Shown: positions 15,058 through 23,492 of the stretch, one piece after another
Position numbering within the stretch: the first letter of the stretch is position 1
Layout of the letters: every line of letters starts with the position of its first letter
Source: Actinomadura harenae
GTDB taxonomy: Bacteria; Actinomycetota; Actinomycetes; Streptosporangiales; Streptosporangiaceae
Length of the DNA stretch: 33,452 nt
Direction: 5' to 3'
Assembly (NCBI RefSeq): GCF_003696215.1
Contig: NZ_RFFG01000087.1
Span: 1 to 33,452 of the forward strand
Notes under the pieces: generated by a model
Database searches by the model: none
Told to the model about the DNA's origin: nothing
Seen by the model: the letters and a program-made list of their open reading frames with translations, nothing else
Position numbers and translations under genes: made by a program

Positions 15058-15468
15058 GTGACGGTAGAAGAGGCGGAGAAGGTCCTGCGCGAGAACTTCG
15101 CGCCGTGGGTGCTCGACCTCGGACTGCGGGTCGAGGACGTCGGGGAGGGCACCGCGCGCGTGCGTCTTCCCTGGTCGGACCGGTTGGCGCGGGAGGGCGG
15201 CGGACTGTCCGGGCAGGCCATGATGGCCGCCGCGGACACGGCGACGGTGCTCGCGGTGTCCGGGGCGCGCGGCGGGTTCGTCCCGATGACGACCGTCCAG
15301 CTCAACACCACGTTCCAGCGTCCGGTGAAGGACGCCGACGTGCTGGTGGACGTCCGGCTGACCAAGCTCGGCCGGACGCTCGCGTTCGCCGACATCGCGA
15401 TGACCGCGGACGGACGTCCGGGCGATGTCGTCGCGCACGCGACCACGGTTTACGCGATCCTGGGGTGA
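15058..15468 (+). CDS. PaaI-type hotdog thioesterase
   Basis: A 136-residue single hotdog-fold protein of the PaaI/DUF4442-like thioesterase group. The helix segment GGGLSGQAMMAAADTATVLAV carries the Gly and acidic residues of the active site, followed by the strands VPMTTVQLNTTFQRPV and DVRLTKLGRTLAFADIAM. It is expected to hydrolyse acyl- or aryl-acyl-CoA esters. GTG 15058 is chosen because the domain begins there (VTVEEAEKVL); GTG 15043 would add five residues, and neither has a clear ribosome-binding site. The stop overlaps the next ATG (TGATG), so it forms an operon with the dienelactone hydrolase. Confidence 0.85.
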   Translation: MTVEEAEKVLRENFAPWVLDLGLRVEDVGEGTARVRLPWSDRLAREGGGLSGQAMMAAADTATVLAVSGARGGFVPMTTVQLNTTFQRPVKDADVLVDVRLTKLGRTLAFADIAMTADGRPGDVVAHATTVYAILG

Positions 15469-16178
15469 TGACGAAGCGCACCGAGACCGTCCGGGTACCG
15501 GACGGCGAGTTCTCCCTGCACGTGTGGCTCCCCGAGAAGGGCGCCGGCCCGGGGATCCTGCTCATCCAGGAGATCTTCGGCGTCGGCGACTACATGGCCG
15601 CCGTCGCGGAGGACCTGACCGCGCTCGGCTACGTCGTGGCCGCGCCGGACATGTTCTGGCGGCTCGAACGCGACTGGTCGGTCGAGCACAGCGAGACGAT
15701 GATGGCCGAGGCCGGCGACAAGGTGTCCCGGTTCGACTGGGCGAAGGGTCCGGACGACCTGGAGGCCGCCCTCGACCGGCTCCGCGGGCTGCCCGAGGTG
15801 TCCGGCGGCGTCGGCGCGCTCGGGTTCTGCTTCGGCGGGACGCTCGCGTTCCTTCTCGCGGCCCGCGCGTCCGCGAAGCTGGACGCGGTCGTGTCGTTCT
15901 ACGGCTCGCGCGTCTCGGACAGTCTCGACCGCGCCGGGGACGTCACCGTCCCGATCCAGTTCCACTTCGGCGGATCCGACCCGTTCATCCCGCGCGACGA
16001 GGTCGCCGAGGTCGAGCGGGCGTTCGCGGGACGCGACAACGTCGAGTTCCACGTCCAGGAGGACGGCGGGCACGCCTTCCACAACCGCACCGCGCCGATG
16101 TTCCACCAGCCCGAGCCCGCCGCTCGCGCGTGGGCGCTGACCGAGGACTTCCTCGCGCGCCGCCTTCCCGTGTCCTGA
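15468..16178 (+). CDS. Dienelactone hydrolase family protein
   Basis: A 236-residue alpha/beta hydrolase of the dienelactone hydrolase family. The full triad is visible: Cys121 in GFCFGG, Asp171 in GGSDPFIP and His202 in GGHAFHN, at nearly the same numbering as the classical Pseudomonas enzyme. The opening IQEIFGVGDYMAAVAEDL supplies the family's oxyanion-region Glu-Ile-Phe-Gly motif. The true substrate may be a lactone or a small ester. It is translated with the upstream thioesterase through a TGATG overlap, suggesting a shared acyl or aromatic catabolic role. The gene ends 5 bases from the end of the convergent amidase gene, with no visible terminator between. Confidence 0.9.
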   Translation: MTKRTETVRVPDGEFSLHVWLPEKGAGPGILLIQEIFGVGDYMAAVAEDLTALGYVVAAPDMFWRLERDWSVEHSETMMAEAGDKVSRFDWAKGPDDLEAALDRLRGLPEVSGGVGALGFCFGGTLAFLLAARASAKLDAVVSFYGSRVSDSLDRAGDVTVPIQFHFGGSDPFIPRDEVAEVERAFAGRDNVEFHVQEDGGHAFHNRTAPMFHQPEPAARAWALTEDFLARRLPVS

Positions 16179-16183
16179 TCTGG

Positions 16184-17431
16184 TCAGGGGGCCGGCGCGG
16201 TCGCGATCGCGGCCAGGTGGTCATCGGTTCCCGCCCGTCCGAGCAGCATCACGCCGAACGGGCGGCCGTCCACCTGGCCGTACGGGACGGCCAGGGACGC
16301 CATGCCCAGCAGGTTCGTCGAGTTCGTGAACCGTCCCAGCCGGGCGTTCACGCCGACCGGATCCGCCGCGACCTCGGCGATCGTGGGGTGGAACGGGGCC
16401 GTGGGGAGCAGCAGCGCGTCCGCCTCGCCCAGCGCGCTCATCGCCTCGTCGCGCAGCGCGGCCAGCCGCTCGCGGTCGCCGAACAGGCGGTACGCGGGAA
16501 TGTCGGAGGCGGATGCCACGATGGCCGCGACGGTGGGGTCGAGATCGGGGGAGCCGCCGGCGATGAACGCGCCGACGGCCGTGTACCGCTCGGCGATGAA
16601 CGCTCCTCCGTAGAGGAGATCGCCGGCGTCGACGAAGGGGGAGACATCGACAGGCAGCAGATCCATATCTAGGGCGCGCGCCGCCGACTCGTAGGCGCCG
16701 GCCCAGCCGGGGGCCAGCTCACCGAGGTCAGCGGTGGTGTGCGGCACCGCCACGCGCCACGGGCCGGGGCGCCGCGGTGGGGGCGCGACCGGTCCGTCCG
16801 CGAGGACGCCGAGCACGCGGTGGGCCTCCTTCGGCGTGCGCGCGAAGACACCGACGCAGTCGAGGCTGCGGCATGCGGGGACGACGCCGTCCGTCGTGAT
16901 CAGGCCGGGCGTCGGCTTGAGGCCCGCGATCCCGTTGAACGCGGCGGGGACGCGCGCCGAGCCCGCCGTGTCCGTCCCGAGGGCCACGTCGGCGATGCCG
17001 AGCGCCACGGCGACCGCGGACCCCGAACTCGACCCGCCGGACACGTACGCGGGATCGACCGCGTTGCGCACCACGCCGTAGGGGCTGCGCGTCCCGACCA
17101 GACCGGTCGCGAACTGGTCCATGTTCGTCGTGCCCAGGATCACGGCCCCGGCGTCCCGCAGCCGCGCCACGGCGGGCGCGTCCGCCGTGGCGACCCGTCC
17201 ATAGGACGGGCAGCCCGCGGTCGTCCGCAACCCCGCCACGTCGAAGTTCCCCTTGACCACCGCGACCGTCCCGGCCAACGGCAGATCCGGATCGACCGCG
17301 GCGGCCTCCGCCTCGACCTCCTCGCGCCCCCGCAACACGATCCAGATCTCCGGCCGCCCGACCTCGTCGATCCGCGCGAACGCCTCCCGAACCCGCCCCA
17401 CGACATCAGCCACATCGCTCACGCCCGTCAC
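16184..17431 (-). CDS. Amidase-signature protein, allophanate-hydrolase-like
   Basis: A 415-residue amidase-signature enzyme with the Ser-cisSer-Lys catalytic set: Lys60 in VVKGNFD, cis-Ser in GGSSSGSA (134-136) and nucleophile Ser158 in DTAGSARVPA. The segments TNMDQFATGLVGTRSPYG and SLDCVGVFA are characteristic of the allophanate hydrolase (AtzF/DUR2) amidase domain. Full AtzF proteins run to about 600 residues with a C-terminal domain that is absent here, so it may be an amidase domain only or act on another substrate. No urea carboxylase gene is adjacent. GTG 17431 has GGAGGGG upstream; GTG 17422 is an alternative. It lies 88 bases downstream of the LAL regulator on the same strand. Confidence 0.85.
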   Translation of the reverse strand: MTGVSDVADVVGRVREAFARIDEVGRPEIWIVLRGREEVEAEAAAVDPDLPLAGTVAVVKGNFDVAGLRTTAGCPSYGRVATADAPAVARLRDAGAVILGTTNMDQFATGLVGTRSPYGVVRNAVDPAYVSGGSSSGSAVAVALGIADVALGTDTAGSARVPAAFNGIAGLKPTPGLITTDGVVPACRSLDCVGVFARTPKEAHRVLGVLADGPVAPPPRRPGPWRVAVPHTTADLGELAPGWAGAYESAARALDMDLLPVDVSPFVDAGDLLYGGAFIAERYTAVGAFIAGGSPDLDPTVAAIVASASDIPAYRLFGDRERLAALRDEAMSALGEADALLLPTAPFHPTIAEVAADPVGVNARLGRFTNSTNLLGMASLAVPYGQVDGRPFGVMLLGRAGTDDHLAAIATAPAP

Positions 17432-17519
17432 GCCTCCCCTCCCCGCGCCCGCACGTTCCCGCTCGTGCTCGGTCGTGTCTCTGGGGCGTACCCGGTCCTG
17501 GCGGGTGGGAGGCCTCGGT

Positions 17520-20090
17520 TCAGGCGGGGGTGGGCAGGGGGAGGCGGGCGAGGTCTCGGCGGGAGGAGACGCCGAGCTTGGGATAGGCCTTGTAGAGGTG
17601 GTACTCGACGGTCCGGGGGCTGAGGAAGAGCTGGGCGGCGATCTCGCGGCTGCTGATGCCCTCGGCGGCGAGCCGGACGACCTGGAGTTCCTGCGGGGTC
17701 AGGCGGTCGAGGAGGACGGGGGCGGACGCGGCGGCGGGGGCGGCGCCCTCACCGCCGGCGCGGAGTTCGGCGCGGGCGAGGCCGGTCCACGGGACGGCGC
17801 GGAGCCGGTCGAAGGCCTCCAGGGCCGCGTGCAGGCGGGCCCGGGCGTCGGAGCGGCGGCGGTGGCGGCGGAGCCAGGCGCCGTACGCCAGTTCCGTGCG
17901 GGCCGCCTCGAACGGGCGGGAGGAGCGTTCGTGCAGGTCGAGGGCCTGGACGAAGGGGGCCTCGGTGTCGTCCAGGAGGGCCTGGCAGCGGAGGGCGACG
18001 GCGCGCGCCCACGGCTGTCCGCTCGCGTCGGCCCAGCGGGCGAGGCGGGCCTGCGCGGTCGTGGCAACGTCCGGACGGTCGATCCGCAGGGCCGCCTCGA
18101 CGAGGTCGGCGGACGACGCCATCACGGGCGCGGCGTGCCGGTGCGGGCCGTGGAGGACGTCCTCGAGGCGCCGGACGGCGTCGTCGTGGCGTCCGAGGCT
18201 CAGGTCGAGCAGGGCCCGGGACGCGGAGGTGAACGCGTCGCCGTGCGGGGCGGCGAGGAGGGCCGGTTCGTCGCCGGAGAGGGCGGCGAGGCGGCCGAGG
18301 ACGGCGGCGCCGCGGTGCCGGAGGCCGGTGTCGCGGGCCAGCGCGGCGGCCTCGGCGGCGGACGCCTCGGCGGCGGCGCGCAGGCCCAACGCGGTCGGGA
18401 CCGGGGCGAGGGACGCCAGGAGGTCGGGGAGGGCACCGATCCGGCCCAGGCGGCGGGCGCGGGACGCCTCGGCGGTCGCGAGGTCGAGGGCCCGTTCGTC
18501 CGCGCCGAGGATGACGGCCGCCTGGACGGCGTCGGGTCCTCCGTCGTGGACGGTCCGGGCGAGCAGGGGGAGGCCGGTCGCGTAGTCCTCGGTGGTGAGG
18601 GCGGCGAGGCCCGTGACGAACGCGTCGTCGCCGAGCCGGGACGCGGCGTCGCGGACGGACGCGGTGTCGCCGTCGGTCCAGGCGTGGGCGGCGGCGGTGC
18701 GGAGCATGTTCCGGGAGTCGTCCGGTTCGGCGTGCCCGGCGTGGGTGAGCAGGAGGGCGGCGGCGCGGCGGCCGTCGCCGCGTTCGGCGAGGACGGCGGC
18801 GCGCACGGACGCGAGGCGGGCCAGGAGGACGGGGTCGGACGTCAGGGAGGCGGCCTCGCGCGCGTCGTCCTCGGCCCGGTCGGGGCTTCCGGCGGTGAGG
18901 ACGGCGTCGGCGGCGGCGGTGAGGCGGACGGCCCGGGAGCGGTCGTCCGTGCTGAGCGCGGCGGCCTGCCGGTAGAGGCGGGCGACGACGGCGATCGCGG
19001 ACCTGTCGCGGGCGCGTTCGGCGGCGGCCTGGAGGTCGGCGGCGACGTCCTCGTCGGGGCCCATGGCCGCGGCGGCGCGGTGCCGGACGCGGCATTCGGG
19101 GTCGGTCGCGGCCGCGGCGAGCGCGCGGTGCACGACGATCCGGCGCGCGGTCGGCGCGCCCTGGTAGGCGGCGGCGCGGATCAGGGGGTGCCGGAACCTG
19201 ATCGCGGTGCCGGTGACCTCGACCATGTGCTGCCGCTCGGCGTCCGTCAGGTCGTCCAGGCCGAGGTCGAAGCTCGCGGCGGCGTGGACGACGCTCGGCA
19301 GGTGGCCGCGGCCCTCGGCCGCCGTGATCAGCAGCAGTTCGCGGGTGGGTTCGGGCAGCGCGGAGATCCGGGCGCGGAACGCGGCGAGCACGCGGTCGGC
19401 GACGGGCAGGACCCCGGCGCCACCCGGCCCGGCCGCGCCGAACTCCAGGAGGGCGAGGGGGTTGCCCGCGGCCTCGTCCAGCACCCGCTGGACGACGTCG
19501 GCGGTCAGGTCCCGTCCTTCGAGGACGCGGACGGCGTCGCAGGTCTCGAGTCGCGTGAGTTCGGCCTCGGGCAGGCCGGAGCCGAGCAGGGCCTCGTCGC
19601 GGGCGCCGATCAGCACGACCACGCCCTCGGCGGCGAGCCGCCGGACGGCGAACAGGAGGGCGTCGCGGCTCGCCGCGTCCAGCCACTGGGCGTCGTCCAC
19701 GAGGAAGAGCGCGGGGCCGCCGTCGGCGACGTCGGCGAGGAGCGTCAGCAGGCCGAGTCCGACGCCGAACCTGTCGCTGTTCGCCCCGTCCGCGAGGCCG
19801 AGGGCGGCGCGCAGGGCCTCGGCCTGGGGGCCGGGCAGCGCGTTCACGCGTTCGCGGACGGGCCACAGCATCTGGTTGAGGCCGCCGAAGGCGATGTTCT
19901 GTTCGGCCTCGTATCCGGTGACGCGGAGGATGCGCTCGTGCGCGCACGTGTGGGCTGCCCAGTCGAGCAGCGCCGATTTGCCGATCCCGGCTTCGCCGCG
20001 TAGCAGCAGGACGCCGCTGCGTCCGTTGTCGCGCGCGTCCTCCAGCAGATCCGCGATCCGCTGCTGTTCGGTGTCCCGCCCGTAAAGCAC
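17520..20090 (-). CDS. LuxR-family LAL-type ATP-binding regulator
   Basis: An 856-residue Large ATP-binding LuxR regulator. The N-terminal AAA/NACHT-like domain has Walker A GEAGIGKS (32-39) and Walker B ALFLVDDAQW (about 127-136). The middle 500 residues are Ala/Arg-rich helical TPR-like repeats. The C-terminus is a GerE/LuxR helix-turn-helix (LTPQELQVVRLAAEGISSREI, then SPRTVEYHLYKAYPKLGVSS). Such proteins activate transcription in an ATP-dependent, inducer-gated way. GTG 20090 has no obvious ribosome-binding site. It diverges from the old-yellow-enzyme gene across about 110 bases, a classical regulator/target layout, and is followed on its own strand by the amidase. Either could be a target. 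Confidence 0.93.
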   Translation of the reverse strand: MLYGRDTEQQRIADLLEDARDNGRSGVLLLRGEAGIGKSALLDWAAHTCAHERILRVTGYEAEQNIAFGGLNQMLWPVRERVNALPGPQAEALRAALGLADGANSDRFGVGLGLLTLLADVADGGPALFLVDDAQWLDAASRDALLFAVRRLAAEGVVVLIGARDEALLGSGLPEAELTRLETCDAVRVLEGRDLTADVVQRVLDEAAGNPLALLEFGAAGPGGAGVLPVADRVLAAFRARISALPEPTRELLLITAAEGRGHLPSVVHAAASFDLGLDDLTDAERQHMVEVTGTAIRFRHPLIRAAAYQGAPTARRIVVHRALAAAATDPECRVRHRAAAAMGPDEDVAADLQAAAERARDRSAIAVVARLYRQAAALSTDDRSRAVRLTAAADAVLTAGSPDRAEDDAREAASLTSDPVLLARLASVRAAVLAERGDGRRAAALLLTHAGHAEPDDSRNMLRTAAAHAWTDGDTASVRDAASRLGDDAFVTGLAALTTEDYATGLPLLARTVHDGGPDAVQAAVILGADERALDLATAEASRARRLGRIGALPDLLASLAPVPTALGLRAAAEASAAEAAALARDTGLRHRGAAVLGRLAALSGDEPALLAAPHGDAFTSASRALLDLSLGRHDDAVRRLEDVLHGPHRHAAPVMASSADLVEAALRIDRPDVATTAQARLARWADASGQPWARAVALRCQALLDDTEAPFVQALDLHERSSRPFEAARTELAYGAWLRRHRRRSDARARLHAALEAFDRLRAVPWTGLARAELRAGGEGAAPAAASAPVLLDRLTPQELQVVRLAAEGISSREIAAQLFLSPRTVEYHLYKAYPKLGVSSRRDLARLPLPTPA

Positions 20091-20098
20091 AGAACCAA

Positions 20099-20140
20099 CT
20101 TACGGGGGCAAGTACCGAAGTCTTACGGATTCGCCCCGTA
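20099..20140. promoter_or_regulatory. Repeat-containing intergenic control region
   Basis: Between the LAL regulator and the reductase, CTTACGG occurs twice (20099-20105 and 20122-20128), and TACGGGG (20102-20108) is mirrored by CCCCGTA (20134-20140). This is a plausible operator for one or both divergent genes. Confidence 0.4.
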
Positions 20141-20203
20141 GGTCCCGCCTCATACCTTCGTGATCAGCAGGAACGCACGGATGAACACAGGGAGATGGAC
20201 GGG

Positions 20204-21280
20204 ATGGACGAGTTCTTCACGCGGGTGACGGTCGGCGGACTGGAACTGCGCAACCGGCTGGTGATGGCGCCGATGACCCGGAGCCGGGCCGCGGACGCCG
20301 GGAAGGTCACGGACCTGACCGCCGAGTACTACGGGCAGCGCGCGGGCGCGGGCCTGATCATCACCGAGGGCGTCCAGCCGAGCGTCATGGGCCAGGGGTA
20401 CGTGTTCACGCCGGGCCTGCACGACGATGACCACGTGGTCGCCTGGCGCCGGGTGACCGACGCCGTCCACGCGAAGGGCGGACGGATCTTCGCGCAGCTC
20501 ATGCACTCGGGCCGGGTGGGCCACCCCTACCTGTACCCGGACGGCGCGCTGCCGCTCGGCCCGTCCGCGGTCGCGTCCGGCCAGAAGCTGTTCACCCCGG
20601 ACCAGGGGATGCTCGAGCACCCCGCGCCGCGCGAGATGACCCTGGACGACATCGCGCTCGCCGTGAAGGAGTTCACCTCCGCCGCGCGCAACGCGATCGA
20701 GGCGGGTTTCGACGGCGTCGAGCTGCACGGCGCGAACGGCTACCTGATCAACCAGTTCCTCGCGGACGGCAGCAACCACCGCACGGACGCGTACGGCGGC
20801 TCGGTCGAGAACCGCAACCGGTTCGCCGTCGAGGTCGCGCAGGCCGTCGCCGACGCCGTCGGCGCGGACCGCGTCGGGTTCCGCGTGTCGCCCGGGACGT
20901 TCGCCAACGGCATCGAGGAGAGCGACCCGGACGCGCAGTACACGGCGCTGGCGCGCGAGCTGAACCCGCTCGGCCTCGCTTACCTGCACATCATGGAGAT
21001 GGGGGACCGGGCGCTGACGCGGCGCGTCCGGGACGCCTGGGACGGCACGCTGCTGCTCAACCCGCACCCGACCCCGGAGTCCTTCCCGGCGAAGCCGGAG
21101 GACGGCGCCGAGGCGCTGCGCGAGGGCATCGCGGACGCGGTCGTGTTCGGTGAGCTGTGGCTCGCGAACCCCGACCTGCCGGAGCGCATCAAGGCGAACG
21201 GTCCCTACAACGAGGCGGAGCGTGCGACCTTCTACGGCGGAGACCACCAGGGCTACACGGACTACCCGTCCCTGGCCTGA
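20204..21280 (+). CDS. Old yellow enzyme-family ene-reductase
   Basis: A 358-residue TIM-barrel flavoprotein (NADH:flavin oxidoreductase, NemA/XenA/XenB type) that reduces activated C=C bonds or nitro compounds. The FMN segment MAPMTRSRA lies near the N-terminus. His175 and Asn178 in HGANGYLINQFL bind the substrate carbonyl, with the conserved downstream GSVENRNRF and PHPTPESFP segments. ATG 20204 is preferred because GGGAG (20190-20194) is 9 bases upstream; the in-frame ATG at 20195 directly abuts that site. The gene is probably controlled by the divergent LAL regulator. A strong hairpin shared with the convergent NlpC/P60 gene follows. Confidence 0.92.
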   Translation: MDEFFTRVTVGGLELRNRLVMAPMTRSRAADAGKVTDLTAEYYGQRAGAGLIITEGVQPSVMGQGYVFTPGLHDDDHVVAWRRVTDAVHAKGGRIFAQLMHSGRVGHPYLYPDGALPLGPSAVASGQKLFTPDQGMLEHPAPREMTLDDIALAVKEFTSAARNAIEAGFDGVELHGANGYLINQFLADGSNHRTDAYGGSVENRNRFAVEVAQAVADAVGADRVGFRVSPGTFANGIEESDPDAQYTALARELNPLGLAYLHIMEMGDRALTRRVRDAWDGTLLLNPHPTPESFPAKPEDGAEALREGIADAVVFGELWLANPDLPERIKANGPYNEAERATFYGGDHQGYTDYPSLA

Positions 21281-21286
21281 AACGAG

Positions 21287-21324
21287 GAAACCGTGCGCCG
21301 CCCTGAGGGGTGGCGCACGGTTTC
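21287..21324. terminator. Bidirectional terminator between convergent genes
   Basis: A 17-bp stem GAAACCGTGCGCCGCCC/GGGTGGCGCACGGTTTC (one G-T pair) with a TGAG loop, 6 bases after the reductase stop and 13 bases from the end of the facing gene. A-rich and U-rich flanks fit both directions. Confidence 0.88.
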
Positions 21325-21337
21325 ACTTGGGCGGTGC

Positions 21338-21877
21338 TCAGTAACCGGGACGGACGGCCCCGTTGAACACGCGCTTGTAGTAGCTGTTGAGCTTGACCTT
21401 GCGGACCGTCCGGCCGGAGCCGGGCGCGTGGATCATGTAGCCGTGGCCGACGTAGATCCCCATGTGGGTGCGTCCGCCGTAGAAGAACAGCAGGTCGCCG
21501 GCGACCGCGCCCTTCCAGGACACCTTGTAGTGGACGGCGCGGTAGATCTGCTGTGTCGTGCGCGGGAGTTTCACTCCCGCCTTGCGCCAGGAACCGCCGG
21601 CGAGGCCGGAACAGTCCCAGGACCCGGGACCGGTGCCGCCGTAGCGGTACGGGTCACCGATCTGCTTGTAGGCGTAGGCGACGGCGGCTTTGGCACGGGC
21701 CTTCTGCCGGGCGGCACGCTGCTTCGCGGTGAGGGACGCGAGAGCGTTGACGCTGGTGACCGGCGATCCCGGTGCCGCGTGGGCGGGGGCCGCGACCAGG
21801 GCGGACCCGCCGACGACGAGGGCGGTGGCCACCAGGGCGGCGCGCTTCAGCGGCGTGAGGGTTCGGGGGGTATGCAG
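21338..21877 (-). CDS. Secreted NlpC/P60 cell-wall endopeptidase
   Basis: An exported peptidoglycan hydrolase of about 179 residues. The signal peptide LKRAALVATALVVGGSALVAA ends at APAHA. A short basic Lys/Arg/Ala helix precedes the NlpC/P60 domain, with catalytic Cys in WDCSGLAGG, His in RTHMGIYVGHG and the third polar residue in YMIHAPGSG. It should cleave D-gamma-glutamyl-diaminopimelate bonds. No ATG or GTG start fits the signal peptide; the best-placed candidate is CTG 21877, which has CTGGAG 5 bases upstream on the minus strand. A GTG further in would remove the charged signal-peptide head. The leader from the likely promoter is almost 290 bases, suggesting post-transcriptional control. 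Confidence 0.85.
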   Translation of the reverse strand: MHTPRTLTPLKRAALVATALVVGGSALVAAPAHAAPGSPVTSVNALASLTAKQRAARQKARAKAAVAYAYKQIGDPYRYGGTGPGSWDCSGLAGGSWRKAGVKLPRTTQQIYRAVHYKVSWKGAVAGDLLFFYGGRTHMGIYVGHGYMIHAPGSGRTVRKVKLNSYYKRVFNGAVRPGY

Positions 21878-22171
21878 AACGACTCCAGACCTCGCAGTGG
21901 GTGGCCTGCCGGTGCGGCGTGGGTAGTCCGCCGCTCGCGTCGGAAGGGCCGCGAGGTTCGGCGGGCCGCGGTGCGGACCCGGGGGGCGTGCCGGTCGACG
22001 CTCCAGGCGGGAGCGGTCCGGGGGGGGACGCCTTGGGGGCCGCGACCGGCTCCGTGACTCAGGGCTGCACGGACTCGGCGCTCGACGTCGGCGGTGCGGA
22101 GCGGGCAGGTGCGCCGCCGTGCGTCGGGTGTTCTGTTGTCGGGGCGGCGTCCATGCCGCGTGATCGGCAGG
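21878..22171 (-). other. Long, structured 5' leader of the NlpC/P60 gene
   Basis: About 290 transcribed bases would precede the start. The segment CGCCGAGTCCGTG...CACGGAGCCGG (about 22048-22083) forms a stem with 5' similarity to the c-di-AMP (ydaO) riboswitch, and the 3' end before the start faintly resembles its last conserved block. The central GGGGUGAAUC block of that class was not found, so a riboswitch is only a possibility. Confidence 0.3.
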
Positions 22172-22201
22172 AACGTAGCCAGACTTCGCCTTTGTTGGCA
22201 A
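22172..22201 (-). promoter_or_regulatory. Promoter of the NlpC/P60 gene
   Basis: On the minus strand, TTGCCA (22201-22196), an 18-base spacer and TACGTT (22177-22172) form a good vegetative-type actinobacterial promoter. Transcription would start near 22165. Confidence 0.55.
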
Positions 22202-22582
22202 ATCCCGGGAGCCGCCGGACGTGTCCGAACGATCGCTGCGGTTCCGCTTATGGGCGTTCTGCCTGCGATTTTCCGCGCCCCTTTCGTGCGATGTGATCTG
22301 CATCACTCAGGGGTTCTCGGAGGCGATTTCGGGGCCGCGGGGCACCCGGAAGCCGGTGACGCTCGGTAGTCGAGGAGCGCGGCGGCGGACGTTCCCGCGC
22401 CCACTCGTAGCGCCCCCGTCACACTTTGTTGACGGACGGGACGAGGGAGTGCGGCCGGGGCGAGGTAAGGCAATGCTCCCTGTTCAAGCCCCGCCGACCG
22501 GCGGAGACGAAGAACGGGCGAAAGGTCCCGGCGTGCTATGCGGGGGCGCAATGGGGAAGTTGTTCTGATCGCCGCAATGGTG

Positions 22583-22599
22583 ATAACCGAGGGTTATCG
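22583..22599. promoter_or_regulatory. Palindromic operator-like site
   Basis: GATAACC and GGTTATC are perfect inverted halves separated by GAG, in a non-coding, locally A+T-rich patch. The protein and target gene are unknown. Confidence 0.4.
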
Positions 22600-22763
22600 A
22601 AAGTTGCGGAACGGCCCGCTCGTAATGGTTCTGTGAACCGCGCCACAAACGGGCGACACGCGGAGCGGACGGCCTTTCAATGCCCTTGTGTCCGGTTTCC
22701 CGGCCCTGTCGGAACCCCCGCCGGACGGACGAGAACGGCGTCCGGGCCCGAGCCCGAACGCCG

Positions 22764-22822
22764 TTCCGTGTCCGTGTCGTGTGGGTGTCCGCGTGGGTGT
22801 CCGTGTCCGTGTCGGTGTCCGT
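22764..22822 (+). repeat. GT-rich hexanucleotide repeat array
   Basis: Repeated CCGTGT, GGGTGT and GGTGTCC units run for about 60 bases with little interruption. It lies downstream of the leftward YiaA/B-like gene. Confidence 0.65.
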
Positions 22823-22927
22823 CCGCGCGTCGCGTCCCCGTCGCGAGCGCTTCGCCGCTTCCCGGGCGGCGCGTCCGATGGCCCGATCCGGCCATCCGCG
22901 GTTGGGTGGGCGAGGGGGCGGGGTCGA

Positions 22928-23230
22928 TCAACCCCAGGATCCCGAGGCCGACTCGACGTACGGGGCGCCCGGCGGCAGCGGCGAGCCGGGCTGGCCGGGA
23001 CGCGGCGCCGCCGACGCCTCCTGCCGGTCCCGCACGCACTTGGCCAGCGTGAACGTCGAGGTCGTCACGTAGAGCATGCCGACCGCCAGGAAGCCGCGCA
23101 CCCACATGGGCGCGGGCAGGTAGACGATCCCGGCGGTCACCGCCGCCACCGAGACCATGAAGGAGATGATCGCCTGCACGAAGAACGCCGTCGTGCCCTT
23201 GAGCTGGAGGAATCGGTCCATGTCGTCCAC
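22928..23230 (-). CDS. YiaA/YiaB-like two-helix inner-membrane protein
   Basis: A 100-residue membrane protein. Two hydrophobic helices, TTAFFVQAIISFMVSVAAV (about 13-31) and MWVRGFLAVGMLYVTTSTFT (about 42-61), with the short GIVYLPA turn fit the YiaA/B two-helix domain. A charged KCVRDRQEA and a Pro/Gly-rich tail follow. Function is unknown in all members I know. GTG 23230 has GGAGGAAA immediately upstream, and ATG 23221 is an in-frame alternative. It diverges from the glycosidase gene. Confidence 0.78.
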   Translation of the reverse strand: MDDMDRFLQLKGTTAFFVQAIISFMVSVAAVTAGIVYLPAPMWVRGFLAVGMLYVTTSTFTLAKCVRDRQEASAAPRPGQPGSPLPPGAPYVESASGSWG

Positions 23231-23312
23231 TTTCCTCCGCGCCGGGCGGCCGCGCCTGAGTAGCCGGACGGGGACCGCTACTCAATCCGCCCGCCAGGTG
23301 CCTAGGTAACCG

Positions 23313-23393
23313 GCCACTTTCTCCCGGTTCGCCTTCTCCCGGAACGCCTTTCTCGAAGATCGCCTTTTCTCGCGGGCCGCTTTCTCGTGGACG
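23313..23393 (+). repeat. Degenerate 15-18-bp tandem repeat
   Basis: Five consecutive units each begin GCC or GC followed by a TTTCTC core: 23313-23330, 23331-23345, 23346-23361, 23362-23378 and 23379-23393. The array lies in the control region between the YiaA/B-like gene and the glycosidase. Confidence 0.55.
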
Positions 23394-23492
23394 GCCCTTC
23401 CCCGTCGCTTGCCGCATCCGGTCAGGCGCGCCGGTTGACGGCCGTCCCGTCCGCGCCTGTGATCGCAAGCGGGAACCCCGGAGGGAGCCGTC

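Larger units (their letters stand above)
22203..22927. other. Gene-free stretch with repeats
   Basis: No supportable coding frame is present. It contains the palindrome at 22583-22599, a GT-rich hexanucleotide array at 22764-22822 and the downstream end of the YiaA/B-like gene. Confidence 0.45.

Noticed and set aside
17253..20003. Very long plus-strand frames opposite the LAL regulator
   Set aside because: They are antisense shadows caused by high third-position G+C; the minus-strand frame has all AAA and LuxR motifs.
21878..22171. A confident c-di-AMP (ydaO) riboswitch call upstream of the NlpC/P60 gene
   Set aside because: Only the first stem and a faint 3' resemblance were found; the central GGGGUGAAUC block is missing. 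Kept as a low-confidence leader only.
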